The notes beneath the pieces were generated by a model. The model was not told where the DNA came from, did not search any database, and was given only the letters and a program-made list of their open reading frames with translations. 64,000 bases of DNA from Vibrio sp. VB16 (lineage in GTDB: Bacteria > Pseudomonadota > Gammaproteobacteria > Enterobacterales > Vibrionaceae). The position numbers and the translations under genes are program-made. Shown in pieces: positions 18,123 to 27,191 of this stretch (positions are counted from its first letter, which is position 1; every line of letters begins with the position of its first letter). The DNA is taken from the NCBI RefSeq assembly GCF_015594925.2, contig NZ_CP087591.1, positions 124,001 through 188,000 on the forward strand, given 5' to 3'.

Positions 18123-19091
18123 ATGAAATATATAATTGTAGGTTCCGGTAACATTAGCCAAACATGGCTTAACGTTGTTACTGAATTAAAGGGACACGTC
18201 GTCGGCTTTATTTCTCGCAGCGGAATAAATGCAATTAACGAATGCCCTGTTTGGAAGCATTTAGACCATGTTGATGTTCCATTTGATGCCGTAATTGTCA
18301 CGACTCCGAACGGTTTGCACCACCAAAGTATTTTAACCGCAGCAAAGTTAGGCAAACATATCGTTACTGAGAAACCATTGGATATCTCTTTAGAAGCGAT
18401 TGATCGTTGCATTGAGGCTTGTAAAACCGCAGGGGTTACGCTCGCTGTCTCTTATCAACGACGCACTGCACCCGATAACGCGGCCGTAAAAAGGTTAATG
18501 GAAAGAGGTGCATTTGGTCGGGTTTATTCCGCCGATGTCACAGCGAAATTCTATCGAGCACAATCTTATTATGACAGTTCGCAATACCGTGGCGGGTACG
18601 AGATAGACGGTGGCGGTGTATTTATGCAGCAAGCTTGCCATAACCTAGATTTATACACGTGGTTTTTTGGTATGCCCAAGCAAGTGGTCAGTATGCTAGA
18701 TACGTTTGCACACAAGATGGACGCAGAGGATCACGGCGCGGCTTTGTTTCGGCACGACAATGGCATGATTGGGACTGTCATTGCCTCAACAGCCACTAAA
18801 CCCGGCTTCTCCGCTCAGATACAAGTGCATACTGAAAAAGGCAGTTTTACATTAACCGATGACATCATTACCGACTGGCATATCGATGACTTACTCAACC
18901 CCACAGACCCCCTGTACGACTACCAACACGATGGTGCCACCAGCGCAACAGTGGCTGACACCCGTTGCCACAAATCCATACTCATTGATTTTGAACATGC
19001 GGTTAAAACAGGTGAACAACCGTTGGTAAATGCTGAGTCTGCACGCGTGACTACGGAGCTTATACTAGCGATATACCAATCAAAAGTGTGA
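18123..19091 (+). CDS. Gfo/Idh/MocA-family oxidoreductase
   Basis: A 322-aa NAD(P)-dependent dehydrogenase. The Rossmann motif is at the very start (VGSGNISQTW), followed by TTPNGLHHQS and the family hallmark TEKPLDIS (Lys about 83). The C-terminal domain has GGGVFMQQACHNLDL, with the catalytic His that is typical of sugar dehydrogenases in this family. It probably oxidises a cyclitol or sugar derivative, but the substrate is unknown. GAAGG precedes the ATG. It lies just outside the left boundary of the decayed mobile element. Confidence 0.9.
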   Translation: MKYIIVGSGNISQTWLNVVTELKGHVVGFISRSGINAINECPVWKHLDHVDVPFDAVIVTTPNGLHHQSILTAAKLGKHIVTEKPLDISLEAIDRCIEACKTAGVTLAVSYQRRTAPDNAAVKRLMERGAFGRVYSADVTAKFYRAQSYYDSSQYRGGYEIDGGGVFMQQACHNLDLYTWFFGMPKQVVSMLDTFAHKMDAEDHGAALFRHDNGMIGTVIASTATKPGFSAQIQVHTEKGSFTLTDDIITDWHIDDLLNPTDPLYDYQHDGATSATVADTRCHKSILIDFEHAVKTGEQPLVNAESARVTTELILAIYQSKV

Positions 19092-19152
19092 TGGTAAAAA
19101 ACAGTCATCGGAGTGTAATTCGGGATTAAACACGTTTTTAGACGCATTTAAT

Positions 19153-19186
19153 CCTGTTTATCCTTACGGCATTTCCTTAGTAATCA
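19153..19186. repeat. Left att-like direct repeat of the decayed element
   Basis: A 34-base sequence beginning CCTGTTTATCCTTAC. It is the same, at 31 of 34 positions, as 21807-21840, which lies across the 3' end of the NUDIX gene. The pair bounds a stretch that contains an integrase remnant, so it is interpreted as attL/attR. Confidence 0.6.
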
Positions 19187-19202
19187 GTACTATTTGGAAT
19201 GA

Positions 19203-19700
19203 AGATCTCTTAATAACACAACCCTCAACAGTTACATTAATAGCTCAGAAATAAAAATATGCGCTGGGGAGATTGGGGTCAACCTCACAGAAGTTGGTTC
19301 GGCTACATATGAAGGGGAAAGCCCATACGCGACACAAACTGAACTCACTCAGGAATTTGTAAATTCACTTAAAAATCATTTACAAGAAAAAGGAATTAAA
19401 GCTACTTCACCAGATACCGCCGACGCAAAAATAGACGTTACTATTGTTTTTAAACGTACATTTACGATTACAGGTGGTTTAGGCAAACCATCGATTAGCC
19501 ACTCTATAAATCTTAAGAAAGACGATACGATTCTTGCAACATCATCAAGAAGACCTTATCAGACAAAATACGCATATTTTGAAGATGCCGCAGTCAACTT
19601 TGAAATTATGGCAGGCAATTGGGATGAGGAAGATGAACCAAAAGATGTTGACCTAGTATCAAGCCTAATTGTTGACGAAATTGAGGAAGTAGGTAAATAA
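19203..19700 (+). pseudogene. Start-less lipoprotein-like gene fragment
   Basis: A frame of about 165 codons stays open from the stop at 19200-19202 to TAA at 19698-19700, with no ATG, GTG or TTG at its 5' end. The translation is protein-like (ICAGEIGVNLTEVGSATYEG, later KIDVTIVFKRTFTITGGLG). It recalls small secreted lipoproteins of the Sbal_3080 type, though I am not sure. The signal-peptide end appears lost next to the left att-like repeat, so the break may coincide with the element boundary. It is not listed by start-codon-based gene finding. Confidence 0.5.
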
Positions 19701-19727
19701 AAGCCTAGCTTAATTGCCTTAGGGTAC

Positions 19728-19922
19728 TTAGTTTATCAAGTGCCCCTTAATTTGGCTTAAAACAAACCTACTTTCGGAATACTCATATTGAATATTCCGA
19801 AAGTATAGAACCTCGTCTTCGTCGGGATCTTCCCTTGCAGGGTCCGCTTCGATCACGACCTTCCAGTCGGCGCGTTTATACTGCAACCGGACAAACTCAT
19901 GGTGATAGTTTTCATCAGGCAA
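19728..19922 (-). pseudogene. Small hypothetical frame, possibly a gene remnant
   Basis: A 64-codon frame opening with TTG at 19922 and preceded closely by an in-frame TAG. The composition is protein-like (RLQYKRADWKVVIEADPARE) but there is no ribosome binding site. It lies inside the decayed element. It may be the 3' end of a lost gene. The family is not recognised. Confidence 0.3.
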
Positions 19923-20102
19923 ACTAAAGATATCAAACTAAAGAGACAAGCACTTTACATCCATCACATAAATTGATGGCTCGCATCACATAAAGTATGA
20001 TGAATTGAGATTAACGCCTCATTAAGAGCCTAAAAATAGTTGGTTAAAATATGCAGCGAAGGAGCAAGAACCAACTGTTTTTTGTCCTGCTTTAATAGCT
20101 TT

Positions 20103-21185
20103 TTAGTTTTGCGTTGGTTCGATAGCCTTAGTTTCACCGACTTTCATTATCCAAAGATCTTCATCGGAAAACCCACTATCGCGTCCAGCCTTCTTAAAGC
20201 GTCCCGGAGGTTCAAACATTGGCTCATCCGATAAGCTGCTAATAGTACCCCAGTGAGAAGAAATAAGTGTTTTTGCGCGAACATCCATTCCTATGGAGAC
20301 CGCTTCTTCGGGAGTGACATGAGACATCCACAATAACTCCTTTGGTTCATATGCTCCAATAGGTAAAATAGCAAAGTCAAAGGAGTCATATTTATCACCA
20401 ATATTATTAAATATAGTTTTTGAGTAGCCTGTATCGCCAATAAAAAGAATACGTTTTTGGAAACTTTCAATAACCCAAGAAGCCCATAGCGTCTCATTAT
20501 GATCTGAGGTGCTTCGTGCTGAATCATGAACATTAGGTTCCGCTGTAATGTTAATTCCTTCTACAGATACTGACTGCCCCCAATCTAATTCTGTTACCTT
20601 GCTATACCCTCGCTCGGTAAAAAAGGACTTGAGCCCTAAAGGAACAACCACATTAATCTCATTTTTGTTTTTTAATTTCCTAACCGTTTTATCATCTAAG
20701 TGGTCATAATGATTATGTGAAATAATCACGATATCAATAGGAGGTAATTTATTTATAGGTATGGGTAAATTAACAATTCTTCTTGGGCCTGCCCATGAAA
20801 CAGGGCTGGCGCGTTTTGACAAAAAGGGATCGGTCAGAATTGTCACTCCGGAGGTTGTAATCAAAAAGCTTGCATGCCCTAACCAAGTAACACGATCGCT
20901 GGAAATTGAGTTTAAAAGTTGAAGGGACTCTAACTCCGTTAATTCATGTCCATCAGGAACATCAGGAACAAACAACGAACCCCATGCTCTTCGCATATAG
21001 AAAAAGATCCCTTTAGGTGCCGCAGTTTCCACAAATGGGTGGTTCTGATACCCCTTATTCGTATGATGTTGTGGCTTATTATCCGATGATATTTTCTTCA
21101 CGTATTCTGACGAGTTTGATGAGCATGCAACTAATATAGCTAACATTATAATTATACTGATAAAAAATTTTATGTTGCTCATCAT
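20103..21185 (-). CDS. Metallo-beta-lactamase-fold lipoprotein (NAPE-PLD/UlaG-like hydrolase)
   Basis: A 360-aa hydrolase with a lipoprotein signal peptide (LAILVACSS, lipobox Cys about 21), so it should be tethered in the cell envelope. The metal-binding motif is ISHNHYDHLDD (HxHxDH), preceded by WLGHASFLIT and followed by GDTGYSK and SSHWGT, the arrangement of the N-acyl-phosphatidylethanolamine phospholipase D/UlaG-like branch. The substrate is unknown. AGGGG stands just before two adjacent ATGs (21185, 21182); the second has better spacing. The gene is AT-rich compared with its flanks and is the only intact gene inside the att-like repeats, consistent with transfer. Confidence 0.85.
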   Translation of the reverse strand: MMSNIKFFISIIIMLAILVACSSNSSEYVKKISSDNKPQHHTNKGYQNHPFVETAAPKGIFFYMRRAWGSLFVPDVPDGHELTELESLQLLNSISSDRVTWLGHASFLITTSGVTILTDPFLSKRASPVSWAGPRRIVNLPIPINKLPPIDIVIISHNHYDHLDDKTVRKLKNKNEINVVVPLGLKSFFTERGYSKVTELDWGQSVSVEGINITAEPNVHDSARSTSDHNETLWASWVIESFQKRILFIGDTGYSKTIFNNIGDKYDSFDFAILPIGAYEPKELLWMSHVTPEEAVSIGMDVRAKTLISSHWGTISSLSDEPMFEPPGRFKKAGRDSGFSDEDLWIMKVGETKAIEPTQN

Positions 21186-21623
21186 TTACCCCTAAAACTA
21201 ACATTTATATAGTAGGACATCTCGAATTACTAAATATACTCAACATCCAAAATGACACTTAATTTATTGAAAAACAGGGTTATATTAGGCAGTGTTTTAT
21301 TGTCTATTTCTGACAAGTCGAGACGTCCTGTCAATTATTTGATTGGTCTTGCAAATTACAAATAAAACTACCTATGCAACTGATTGTGTTGATATTAATT
21401 TTAACAGGCAAGATAAACCTAATTGTTTTCATTTGACATGTTTATTGCAAATAAGAGGGTTGTTTTTGCATAGCATCATGATCTAGCCACTCTAATAAAA
21501 CACAGCTTGTATCGCAAAACCAATATCAAACATTATTAAACATCTTAAAACATTTTACTGTTCATTTATACAGCACTTTTGAGCTACACTTGTCTCCGTC
21601 AGAAACCTAAAAGACAACAGCAA
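21186..21623. other. Gene-free part of the decayed element
   Basis: AT-rich sequence between the lipoprotein hydrolase promoter and the integrase stub. It has no open frame with a start. It is probably eroded element DNA. Confidence 0.5.
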
Positions 21624-21737
21624 AAAACCATCCTCGGTCATACCGAAATTAGCATGACCATGCGCTACGCTCACTTCGCGCCGAATCACCTTGAAGATGC
21701 CGTTATCTACAACCCACTTAATCAAATTAGACTCTAA
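21624..21737 (+). pseudogene. C-terminal stub of a tyrosine integrase
   Basis: The reading frame ending at TAA 21735-21737 encodes TILGHTEISMTMRYAHFAPN and then HLEDAVIYNPLNQIRL. This is the classic C-terminus of phage/island tyrosine recombinases, including the LGH box and the MRYAH segment with the catalytic Tyr. The upstream frame is open only to 21549 and lacks the Arg-His core, so the gene is a remnant. It points towards the right att-like repeat, 69 bases away. Confidence 0.8.
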
Positions 21738-21806
21738 AAAAGTGGCGACAAAGTGGCGGCAGAGAATGTAAAACAGCGTAAAAAGGCGCATTTGAGCGTA
21801 TTTTTA

Positions 21807-21840
21807 CCTGTTTATCCTTACAGCATTTCCTTAGCAATTA
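21807..21840. repeat. Right att-like direct repeat, overlapping the NUDIX gene 3' end
   Basis: This is the partner of 19153-19186, with three mismatches over 34 bases. It spans the last codons and the stop of the NUDIX gene. A 3' gene end that is restored by the incoming copy is a common integrase target design. Confidence 0.6.
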
Positions 21841-22441
21841 AATGAAGCAAATACGTCTCGCGCTCAATGCTCATGCCCTTCTTGGGGTTTTTGGCTATGG
21901 TTTCTTCGTTGTGTGCAATGGCCTCGTGGATGTTAATCCAGATAGGCACCATGCCATTATTCACTTCATGTGCTTCTAAGGCCGTTTCACCTAACTCACG
22001 ATCAATTTTACAGGTGTAGCAGTACGATATCTGATGCATTATATCAGCGTCGTCTTTATACCAAGGGCGAAACTCTTCATAAATACCATACGGCTTAATT
22101 TTATGAATGTTCTGGGCACCCGTCTCTTCTTGCAACTCGCGAACCATACCAGAGATGACATCTTCACCCTCGTCTAAACCACCACCAGGTATTGTATAGT
22201 CGTGGTAACGCTCAGTATAAAGCATGAGGATATTTTCGCCATCAAGCACAATCGCTCTAGCCGCTGCACGTTTAAAAATCGTTTTATTGTCTAAGTGATC
22301 AATATCAGGGTGAATTTGCGTTTGAATGTGTCTCATAGAAGTGTCTGTTAAATCTGGATTTATGTGATAATAGCGCATGTTAACATACTCAATTATCCTT
22401 TTTATATCGCTCTGCACCGCCATAAACTTATTCACACCCAC
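21818..22441 (-). CDS. NUDIX hydrolase
   Basis: A 207-aa pyrophosphohydrolase with the NUDIX box GGGLDEGEDVISGMVRELQEE (GX5EX7REUXEEXGU) around residues 93-115. An N-terminal extension of about 60 residues precedes the fold. Members cleave nucleoside diphosphate derivatives; the substrate is not predictable. The frame opens with GTG at 22441; an internal ATG near 22375 is an alternative. Its 3' end carries the right att-like repeat, so the coding end may have been rebuilt by element insertion. Confidence 0.88.
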   Translation of the reverse strand: MGVNKFMAVQSDIKRIIEYVNMRYYHINPDLTDTSMRHIQTQIHPDIDHLDNKTIFKRAAARAIVLDGENILMLYTERYHDYTIPGGGLDEGEDVISGMVRELQEETGAQNIHKIKPYGIYEEFRPWYKDDADIMHQISYCYTCKIDRELGETALEAHEVNNGMVPIWINIHEAIAHNEETIAKNPKKGMSIERETYLLHLIAKEML

Positions 22442-22548
22442 AAATTTTCGAATTTTTACTTTATCCAGACCGTTTTTAGTAAAATTAACCTACACTTACA
22501 GGAAAATTAATACTAAATTAATAGTCTAAAGTCTGTTGGAGAAAGTGA

Positions 22549-22818
22549 ATGAATAAATTAAATTGGCTGGTTGGGTTGGGTGCAATGGCAATATTGGCTG
22601 GTTGCGCGGGTTCAAGTGAGCCAGATGAATACGATGTCGAGAGCTATGAATCTATCTCAAACCCCGCTTCAGTCTATTGTGTACAACAAAATGGTGAGCT
22701 TCAGGCTTTCAATGAGAACGACCAACGTGTGATGTACTGCGTCCTCTCTGAAGAAGAAAAATATGAGCAGTGGGAATACTACAAAGAAAACCACAATAAA
22801 GAAAAAGACAAGATGTAA
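22549..22818 (+). CDS. DUF333-family lipoprotein
   Basis: An 89-aa lipoprotein with lipobox AILAGC (Cys19). Residues about 36-70 match DUF333 (NPASVYCVQQNGELQAFNEN, then MYCVL), a short cysteine-containing domain seen in enterobacterial and Vibrio envelope proteins of unknown role. The C-terminus is a charged tail. GGAGA precedes the ATG. It is single, convergent with the GntR gene; a weak hairpin follows at 22825-22843. Confidence 0.82.
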   Translation: MNKLNWLVGLGAMAILAGCAGSSEPDEYDVESYESISNPASVYCVQQNGELQAFNENDQRVMYCVLSEEEKYEQWEYYKENHNKEKDKM

Positions 22819-22880
22819 TATCAAGGCCACGCAGTCGCGTGGCTTCCTCGTTCTGCATGATCAAGAATCGAGCGAGCGTG

Positions 22881-23645
22881 TTATACAAGCTCGGCGATAG
22901 ACTCAATACAGATTGCATCATGTCGCCAATACTCTATGTCACAATCGACAAGTCGACCTAAGGTGTCATAGTTAATACGTTCAACGAACATGGCTGGCGT
23001 ACCAGACGTTGCTCTGAGCATCTGAGCCACATAGCCGGTAAGAGATGTTGAGCTAATTTTGTATCGTGTCTTTTGATAAACCACACCGTACTTCTTGTTA
23101 TATATCTCTGTTAGAGATGGTAAGAAATCGCACGACAAAAGCTGTGGGAAAAACTCTGATTTTATCACTTTTTTTGTGTAGGCAATGGGGCGCCCTTCCA
23201 AATAGCGGACACGTTCTAAGCAATACACATCAGTAAATGGCGGCAACTCGAGCAATAAACAAGCTTGCTTCGTTGCCAGCATGCTGGTTGCTGACAATAC
23301 TTCCGTTGAGGGAGTTCGCTGCTGCAATGTCGCCATCTCATAGAAGCTTAGCTTCCGCATGGGATCATAAAGAAGCGGTTCCGGTGAGATAAACCACCCT
23401 CTCCTGTCCTCGCGATATATCTTTCCTTCGGCCTCTAGCAATGACAACGCTTCGCGAAGTGTTACCCGAGTCGTGTTGAACAGTTCTGCAAACTTTCTTT
23501 CTGCTGGAAGTTTCTGCCTAGGCGTTAACATCCCTGAATCAATCTGCTCAACAATGGCTTCTTTTATTTTTACGTACTGCACTTCACGTCCTTTTTCATC
23601 GCGTAGACCCTCATCAAGAAATACTACCTCAGAAGTGATGGTCAA
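22881..23645 (-). CDS. GntR-family transcriptional regulator with UTRA domain
   Basis: A 254-aa regulator. An N-terminal winged helix (about 23-90: LPAERKFAELFNTTRVTLREAL) precedes a UTRA ligand domain (about 100-250) with the pattern ECLERVRYLEGRPIAY-like seen here as YCLERVRYLEGRPIAYTKK. This is the PhnF/HutC architecture. The only usable start is TTG at 23645, with no strong ribosome binding site. It is divergent from an orphan betaine-type binding protein, which is its probable target. Confidence 0.85.
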   Translation of the reverse strand: MTITSEVVFLDEGLRDEKGREVQYVKIKEAIVEQIDSGMLTPRQKLPAERKFAELFNTTRVTLREALSLLEAEGKIYREDRRGWFISPEPLLYDPMRKLSFYEMATLQQRTPSTEVLSATSMLATKQACLLLELPPFTDVYCLERVRYLEGRPIAYTKKVIKSEFFPQLLSCDFLPSLTEIYNKKYGVVYQKTRYKISSTSLTGYVAQMLRATSGTPAMFVERINYDTLGRLVDCDIEYWRHDAICIESIAELV

Positions 23646-23865
23646 TGCATAATAATAACCAATACCTACCCCTTTGGGTCTATTTTTCGGTCATTTCATG
23701 GTCAATATCAACCCCTCGCTTTGATAATCTCTGTGAAGGTTCTACACTAAAAAGGTAAACGATTAAAACTTTACTATCAACGCGTTAAGCCTACTAATCG
23801 AAATACAGAATATTTGTATTTCGTCTATATTCAATTTTTAAATCCGTTAGAAAGGAATTATATAA

Positions 23866-24855
23866 ATGAAGCCTTCTACCACTGCCGCTCTATTAGCAGC
23901 GGCATTATCGTTTCAAGCGAATGCATCAGAATGTGGAACTGTCACCATCGCTGACATGAATTGGAACTCTGCCAGTCTTATGGCACATATCGACCAATTC
24001 ATCCTTAACACTGGCTTCAATTGTGAAGCAGAACTGATACCAGGAGATAGCTTGCCCACAGGGACATCAATGATAGAAAAAGGTAAACCCGATGTTGCGC
24101 CAGAATTATGGACAAATAGTATTAAAGACGCACTTGACCAAGGCGTCAAAGATAAACGACTTCGCTATGCAGGTAAGTCATTGTCCGACGGCGGTGAGGA
24201 AGGATTTTGGGTTCCTGCTTATTTGGTAGAACAGTACCCGGAGATGAAAACTATTGAGGGCATCATAAAACATGCTGGTTTATTTGAGCACCCAGAGAGT
24301 GATGAAAAGCATGCCTTCTATAGCTGCCCTGCTGGGTGGACGTGTCAGATAACCGCCGAACATCTATTCAATGCCTTAAGGCTAGAAGACCATCAGTTTG
24401 AAATTATCGATCCGGGATCAGGTGCGGCCTTGTCGGGTACTATTGCCAAAGCTTACGAGCGTAAAAAGCCGTGGTTCGGTTATTACTGGTCGCCTACACC
24501 GGTTTTAGGTAAATATGACATGGTGAAAGTCGATTTTGGAAGTGGTGTCGATGTAGAGGAATACGTAAATTGTACGACTCAGGCTGAATGTGATTCGCCT
24601 AAGGTAACCATGTACCCACCATCCCCTGTCCATACAATAACCACAGAAAGCTTTGCGATAAGAGCGCCAGATGCCTATCAATACTTTGCAAATCGTGGAT
24701 TCACCAACAAAGTCATGAGCCAATTATTGGCATGGATGGAAGACAACCAAGCGGATTCAGAGGAAGCGATGCAATACTTCTTGGAGACATATCCTGAGGT
24801 ATGGCAAAAGTGGGTTTCAAAAGACGTGGCTGAAAAAATCACAAAAGCCATGTAA
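23866..24855 (+). CDS. Periplasmic substrate-binding protein, glycine betaine/OpuAC family
   Basis: A 329-aa secreted protein with a signal peptide (cleaved near ANA-SEC, about residue 20). The mature part is an OpuAC/ProX-type solute-binding domain: VTIADMNWNSASLMAHID at the start, PAYLVEQYP, and the aromatic WSPTPVL segment expected in the quaternary-amine pocket. There are several cysteines (ECGT, SCPAGWTC, NCTTQAEC) likely to form periplasmic disulfides. No permease or ATPase is next to it, so it is an orphan binding protein that must work with a distant transporter or as a sensor partner. AAAGGA precedes the ATG. Confidence 0.88.
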   Translation: MKPSTTAALLAAALSFQANASECGTVTIADMNWNSASLMAHIDQFILNTGFNCEAELIPGDSLPTGTSMIEKGKPDVAPELWTNSIKDALDQGVKDKRLRYAGKSLSDGGEEGFWVPAYLVEQYPEMKTIEGIIKHAGLFEHPESDEKHAFYSCPAGWTCQITAEHLFNALRLEDHQFEIIDPGSGAALSGTIAKAYERKKPWFGYYWSPTPVLGKYDMVKVDFGSGVDVEEYVNCTTQAECDSPKVTMYPPSPVHTITTESFAIRAPDAYQYFANRGFTNKVMSQLLAWMEDNQADSEEAMQYFLETYPEVWQKWVSKDVAEKITKAM

Positions 24856-24869
24856 TCTAAGCGTAAGTA

Positions 24870-24916
24870 AATAAGGATAATAAGGGTTGTACATAAGCAC
24901 CGTTATTATCCTTATT
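24870..24916 (+). terminator. Terminator-like hairpin after the binding-protein gene
   Basis: AATAAGGATAATAA and TTATTATCCTTATT form a 14-bp AT-rich stem around a 19-base loop, 15 bases after the stop codon. T-rich sequence follows. Confidence 0.6.
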
Positions 24917-25516
24917 ATTTAGTAAATCGTATTGCCTTAAGCTCTCTACTTAAAACCTTTTGTATTAAACCCCATAATTCGAAAGTTTTACGGTTTCTGA
25001 TTACACAATCCAATCGCGTCTCTATTTTCCTGAAGCTCCGTACACTTTCACTCAAATTATCCTTCCAACCTGAGCTTAATAAAATTCACTTTCTTCTGTT
25101 AGCAGATTTACCCTTCTATTTGATTGGCATAATAACTTATTTAATAAATAAATATGACAATGCAAACTTAAAATACAACGCCACTATAAGCATACATTAT
25201 TATTTATATAATCAATTTGCTAAATACACATAAGTAAAAATTTTAAAATAAAAATAAACACCTATTATACAATGACTTGAAGCGCTTTAATTAGTAATAT
25301 TCAACACCTCTTTTAATACCAAACACAACCAACATAAAGATGAAAGATTAAATTACACCACCTTAACCAATAAAAATAATATTAAGTATTGAATCAATGC
25401 CACACAAATATAATAATCCTGTTTTTTTATGCGCATTAATCACTAGACTCCAAATATTGTCAATAAAATGTCACCAAACTAAGCATTCACTTTTATTTTT
25501 TAAAGGGCATTAATCT
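24917..25516. other. Long AT-rich intergenic region
   Basis: Six hundred bases of strongly AT-rich sequence without an open frame separate the binding protein from the next lipoprotein gene. AT richness of this kind is typical of H-NS-bound DNA. I see no other structure. Confidence 0.5.
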
Positions 25517-27097
25517 ATGATTAAGAAAAGCAGATATAATCGTTTACACTTTCCATTATTAGTCACATCAATATTGGTCACATCTGGTTGTACCAGTACC
25601 TCTCAAAAAAACGCCACAGCACAAGCTAAAAACAGTTCAGTTGAATTGTCCGCAATTATGGATAAACAGCAAGAAAAAGAAATCCAATTAAAAGAAAAGG
25701 AAATTGAGCTAACTCGCTTAGAAGAAAAATTAAAACGTCAGTCAGTTTCTCAAAACAATGTATCAAACTCAGATAATCAACACTTACCCCCAAATGCGCA
25801 ACCTGGGGAATGTTATGCTCGTGTCTGGAATGAACCCCAGTATGAGACATCAAAAGAAAAAGTATTGGTTCGGGCTAATACAGAAAAGCTAATATCAACC
25901 CAAGCCCGGTATGCCACGAAACAGGAGAAAATTCTTGTTTCTGAACCTTCTTTCAAAATGATCCCTACACCCGCTGTATACACAATTAGAAAAGAAAAAG
26001 TATTACTCAGTAAGGCGGACCGTAGTTGGAAAACAAGGCTTTCACCTTCAGCGCCAAAAGCCTCAGCAGATACACTAAAGCGCGCAAGAGCTAACGGGGT
26101 CGACTTTGATTCCGCTCAACCAAACGTTTGTTACCACGAACACTTATTACCCGCAAAATATGAAACGGTAAAAGAACCCGTTTTGATTGGAGAAGAAACA
26201 GAAAAATCGGTAATTATTCCTGCATCTTATCGAACCGTTGAGAAAAAAATTCTTGTTAAAGAAGCATCAACAAAAATTGTCAACGTCCCCGCAGTATACG
26301 AGACAATATCCGAACAAATTGTTGACAAACCAGCGCACCAAATTTGGAAAAAAGGTCAAGGTGCAATCCAAAAAATTGATGAATCTACTGGGGAAATAAT
26401 GTGTTTGGTTGACGTTCCAACAACCTACATTACCGTATCGAAAAAGGTAATAAAAACCCCAGAAACGACGAAAAAAATAAAGATACCCGCAGTGTACAAA
26501 ACGATAGCGGTTAAAGAAGTGGTTAATCCCGCCCAAGAGACTCGCGTAAAAGTCGCGGCAAAGTATAATTACGTTAGCAAGAAAAAGCAGATCGGGGGTA
26601 GCCAATACGTATGGCATGAAATACATGACCAATCCTTATCAGAGCGGACTCGTACTGGCAGTAAAATTTGTTTAATTGACACGCCAGCCACCTATAAAAC
26701 CATCGACAAACAAGTAGAGACAATAGCGGCAAGTATTACAAAGGTTGAAGTGCCTGCTAAATATAAAACCGTAAAGGTCAGCAAATTGGTTCAACCAGCA
26801 AGCGTAGAGCGTAAAATTATTCCTGCTGAGTACAAAATGGTTGAACGCCAGACCCTTATTAAAGAAGGCACAATGGAATGGCGCTCAATCCTTTGCGATA
26901 CAAACATGACAGTTAGTCGTATCGGGGAGATTCAACGGACTTTAGTTAGCAAAGGCTATAATCCAGGAAAAATCGATGGTGTCGTTGGTCCAGAAACGAT
27001 GGCAGCCGTAAATGCATTCCAACGTGACAACGATTTACCTGTTGATAAGTATTTAAATATTGCGACGGTTAAAGCACTGAATATTTCAATAAAATAG
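25517..27097 (+). CDS. Repeat-rich lipoprotein with C-terminal peptidoglycan-binding domain
   Basis: A 526-aa lipoprotein (lipobox around Cys25). A charged coiled-coil-like stretch (about 45-75) is followed by four modules that each start with a cysteine (Cys99, 205, 296, 385), with another at 460. Each module contains about three copies of a roughly 30-residue unit of the form PAxYxTVxExVLV (for example PASYRTVEKKILVKEAS). Residues about 465-522 are a PG_binding_1 domain (IQRTLVSKGYNPGKIDG, GPETMAAVNAFQRDNDL). It probably bridges the outer membrane and the murein. I do not know a function for the repeat. It is monocistronic with its own terminator. Confidence 0.82.
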   Translation: MIKKSRYNRLHFPLLVTSILVTSGCTSTSQKNATAQAKNSSVELSAIMDKQQEKEIQLKEKEIELTRLEEKLKRQSVSQNNVSNSDNQHLPPNAQPGECYARVWNEPQYETSKEKVLVRANTEKLISTQARYATKQEKILVSEPSFKMIPTPAVYTIRKEKVLLSKADRSWKTRLSPSAPKASADTLKRARANGVDFDSAQPNVCYHEHLLPAKYETVKEPVLIGEETEKSVIIPASYRTVEKKILVKEASTKIVNVPAVYETISEQIVDKPAHQIWKKGQGAIQKIDESTGEIMCLVDVPTTYITVSKKVIKTPETTKKIKIPAVYKTIAVKEVVNPAQETRVKVAAKYNYVSKKKQIGGSQYVWHEIHDQSLSERTRTGSKICLIDTPATYKTIDKQVETIAASITKVEVPAKYKTVKVSKLVQPASVERKIIPAEYKMVERQTLIKEGTMEWRSILCDTNMTVSRIGEIQRTLVSKGYNPGKIDGVVGPETMAAVNAFQRDNDLPVDKYLNIATVKALNISIK

Positions 27098-27135
27098 AGC
27101 CTAACGGACAAATAAGTATCATGTCCTAAATATAT

Positions 27136-27163
27136 AAAAAGCGACTCAAACGAGTCGCTTTTT
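27136..27163. terminator. Bidirectional terminator
   Basis: AAAAAGCGACTC and GAGTCGCTTTTT form a 12-bp stem with a four-base loop. It serves the lipoprotein gene on the plus strand and the convergent oxidoreductase gene on the minus strand. Confidence 0.9.
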
Positions 27164-27191
27164 ATTCATCCAACATAACAATGCACTTTAA

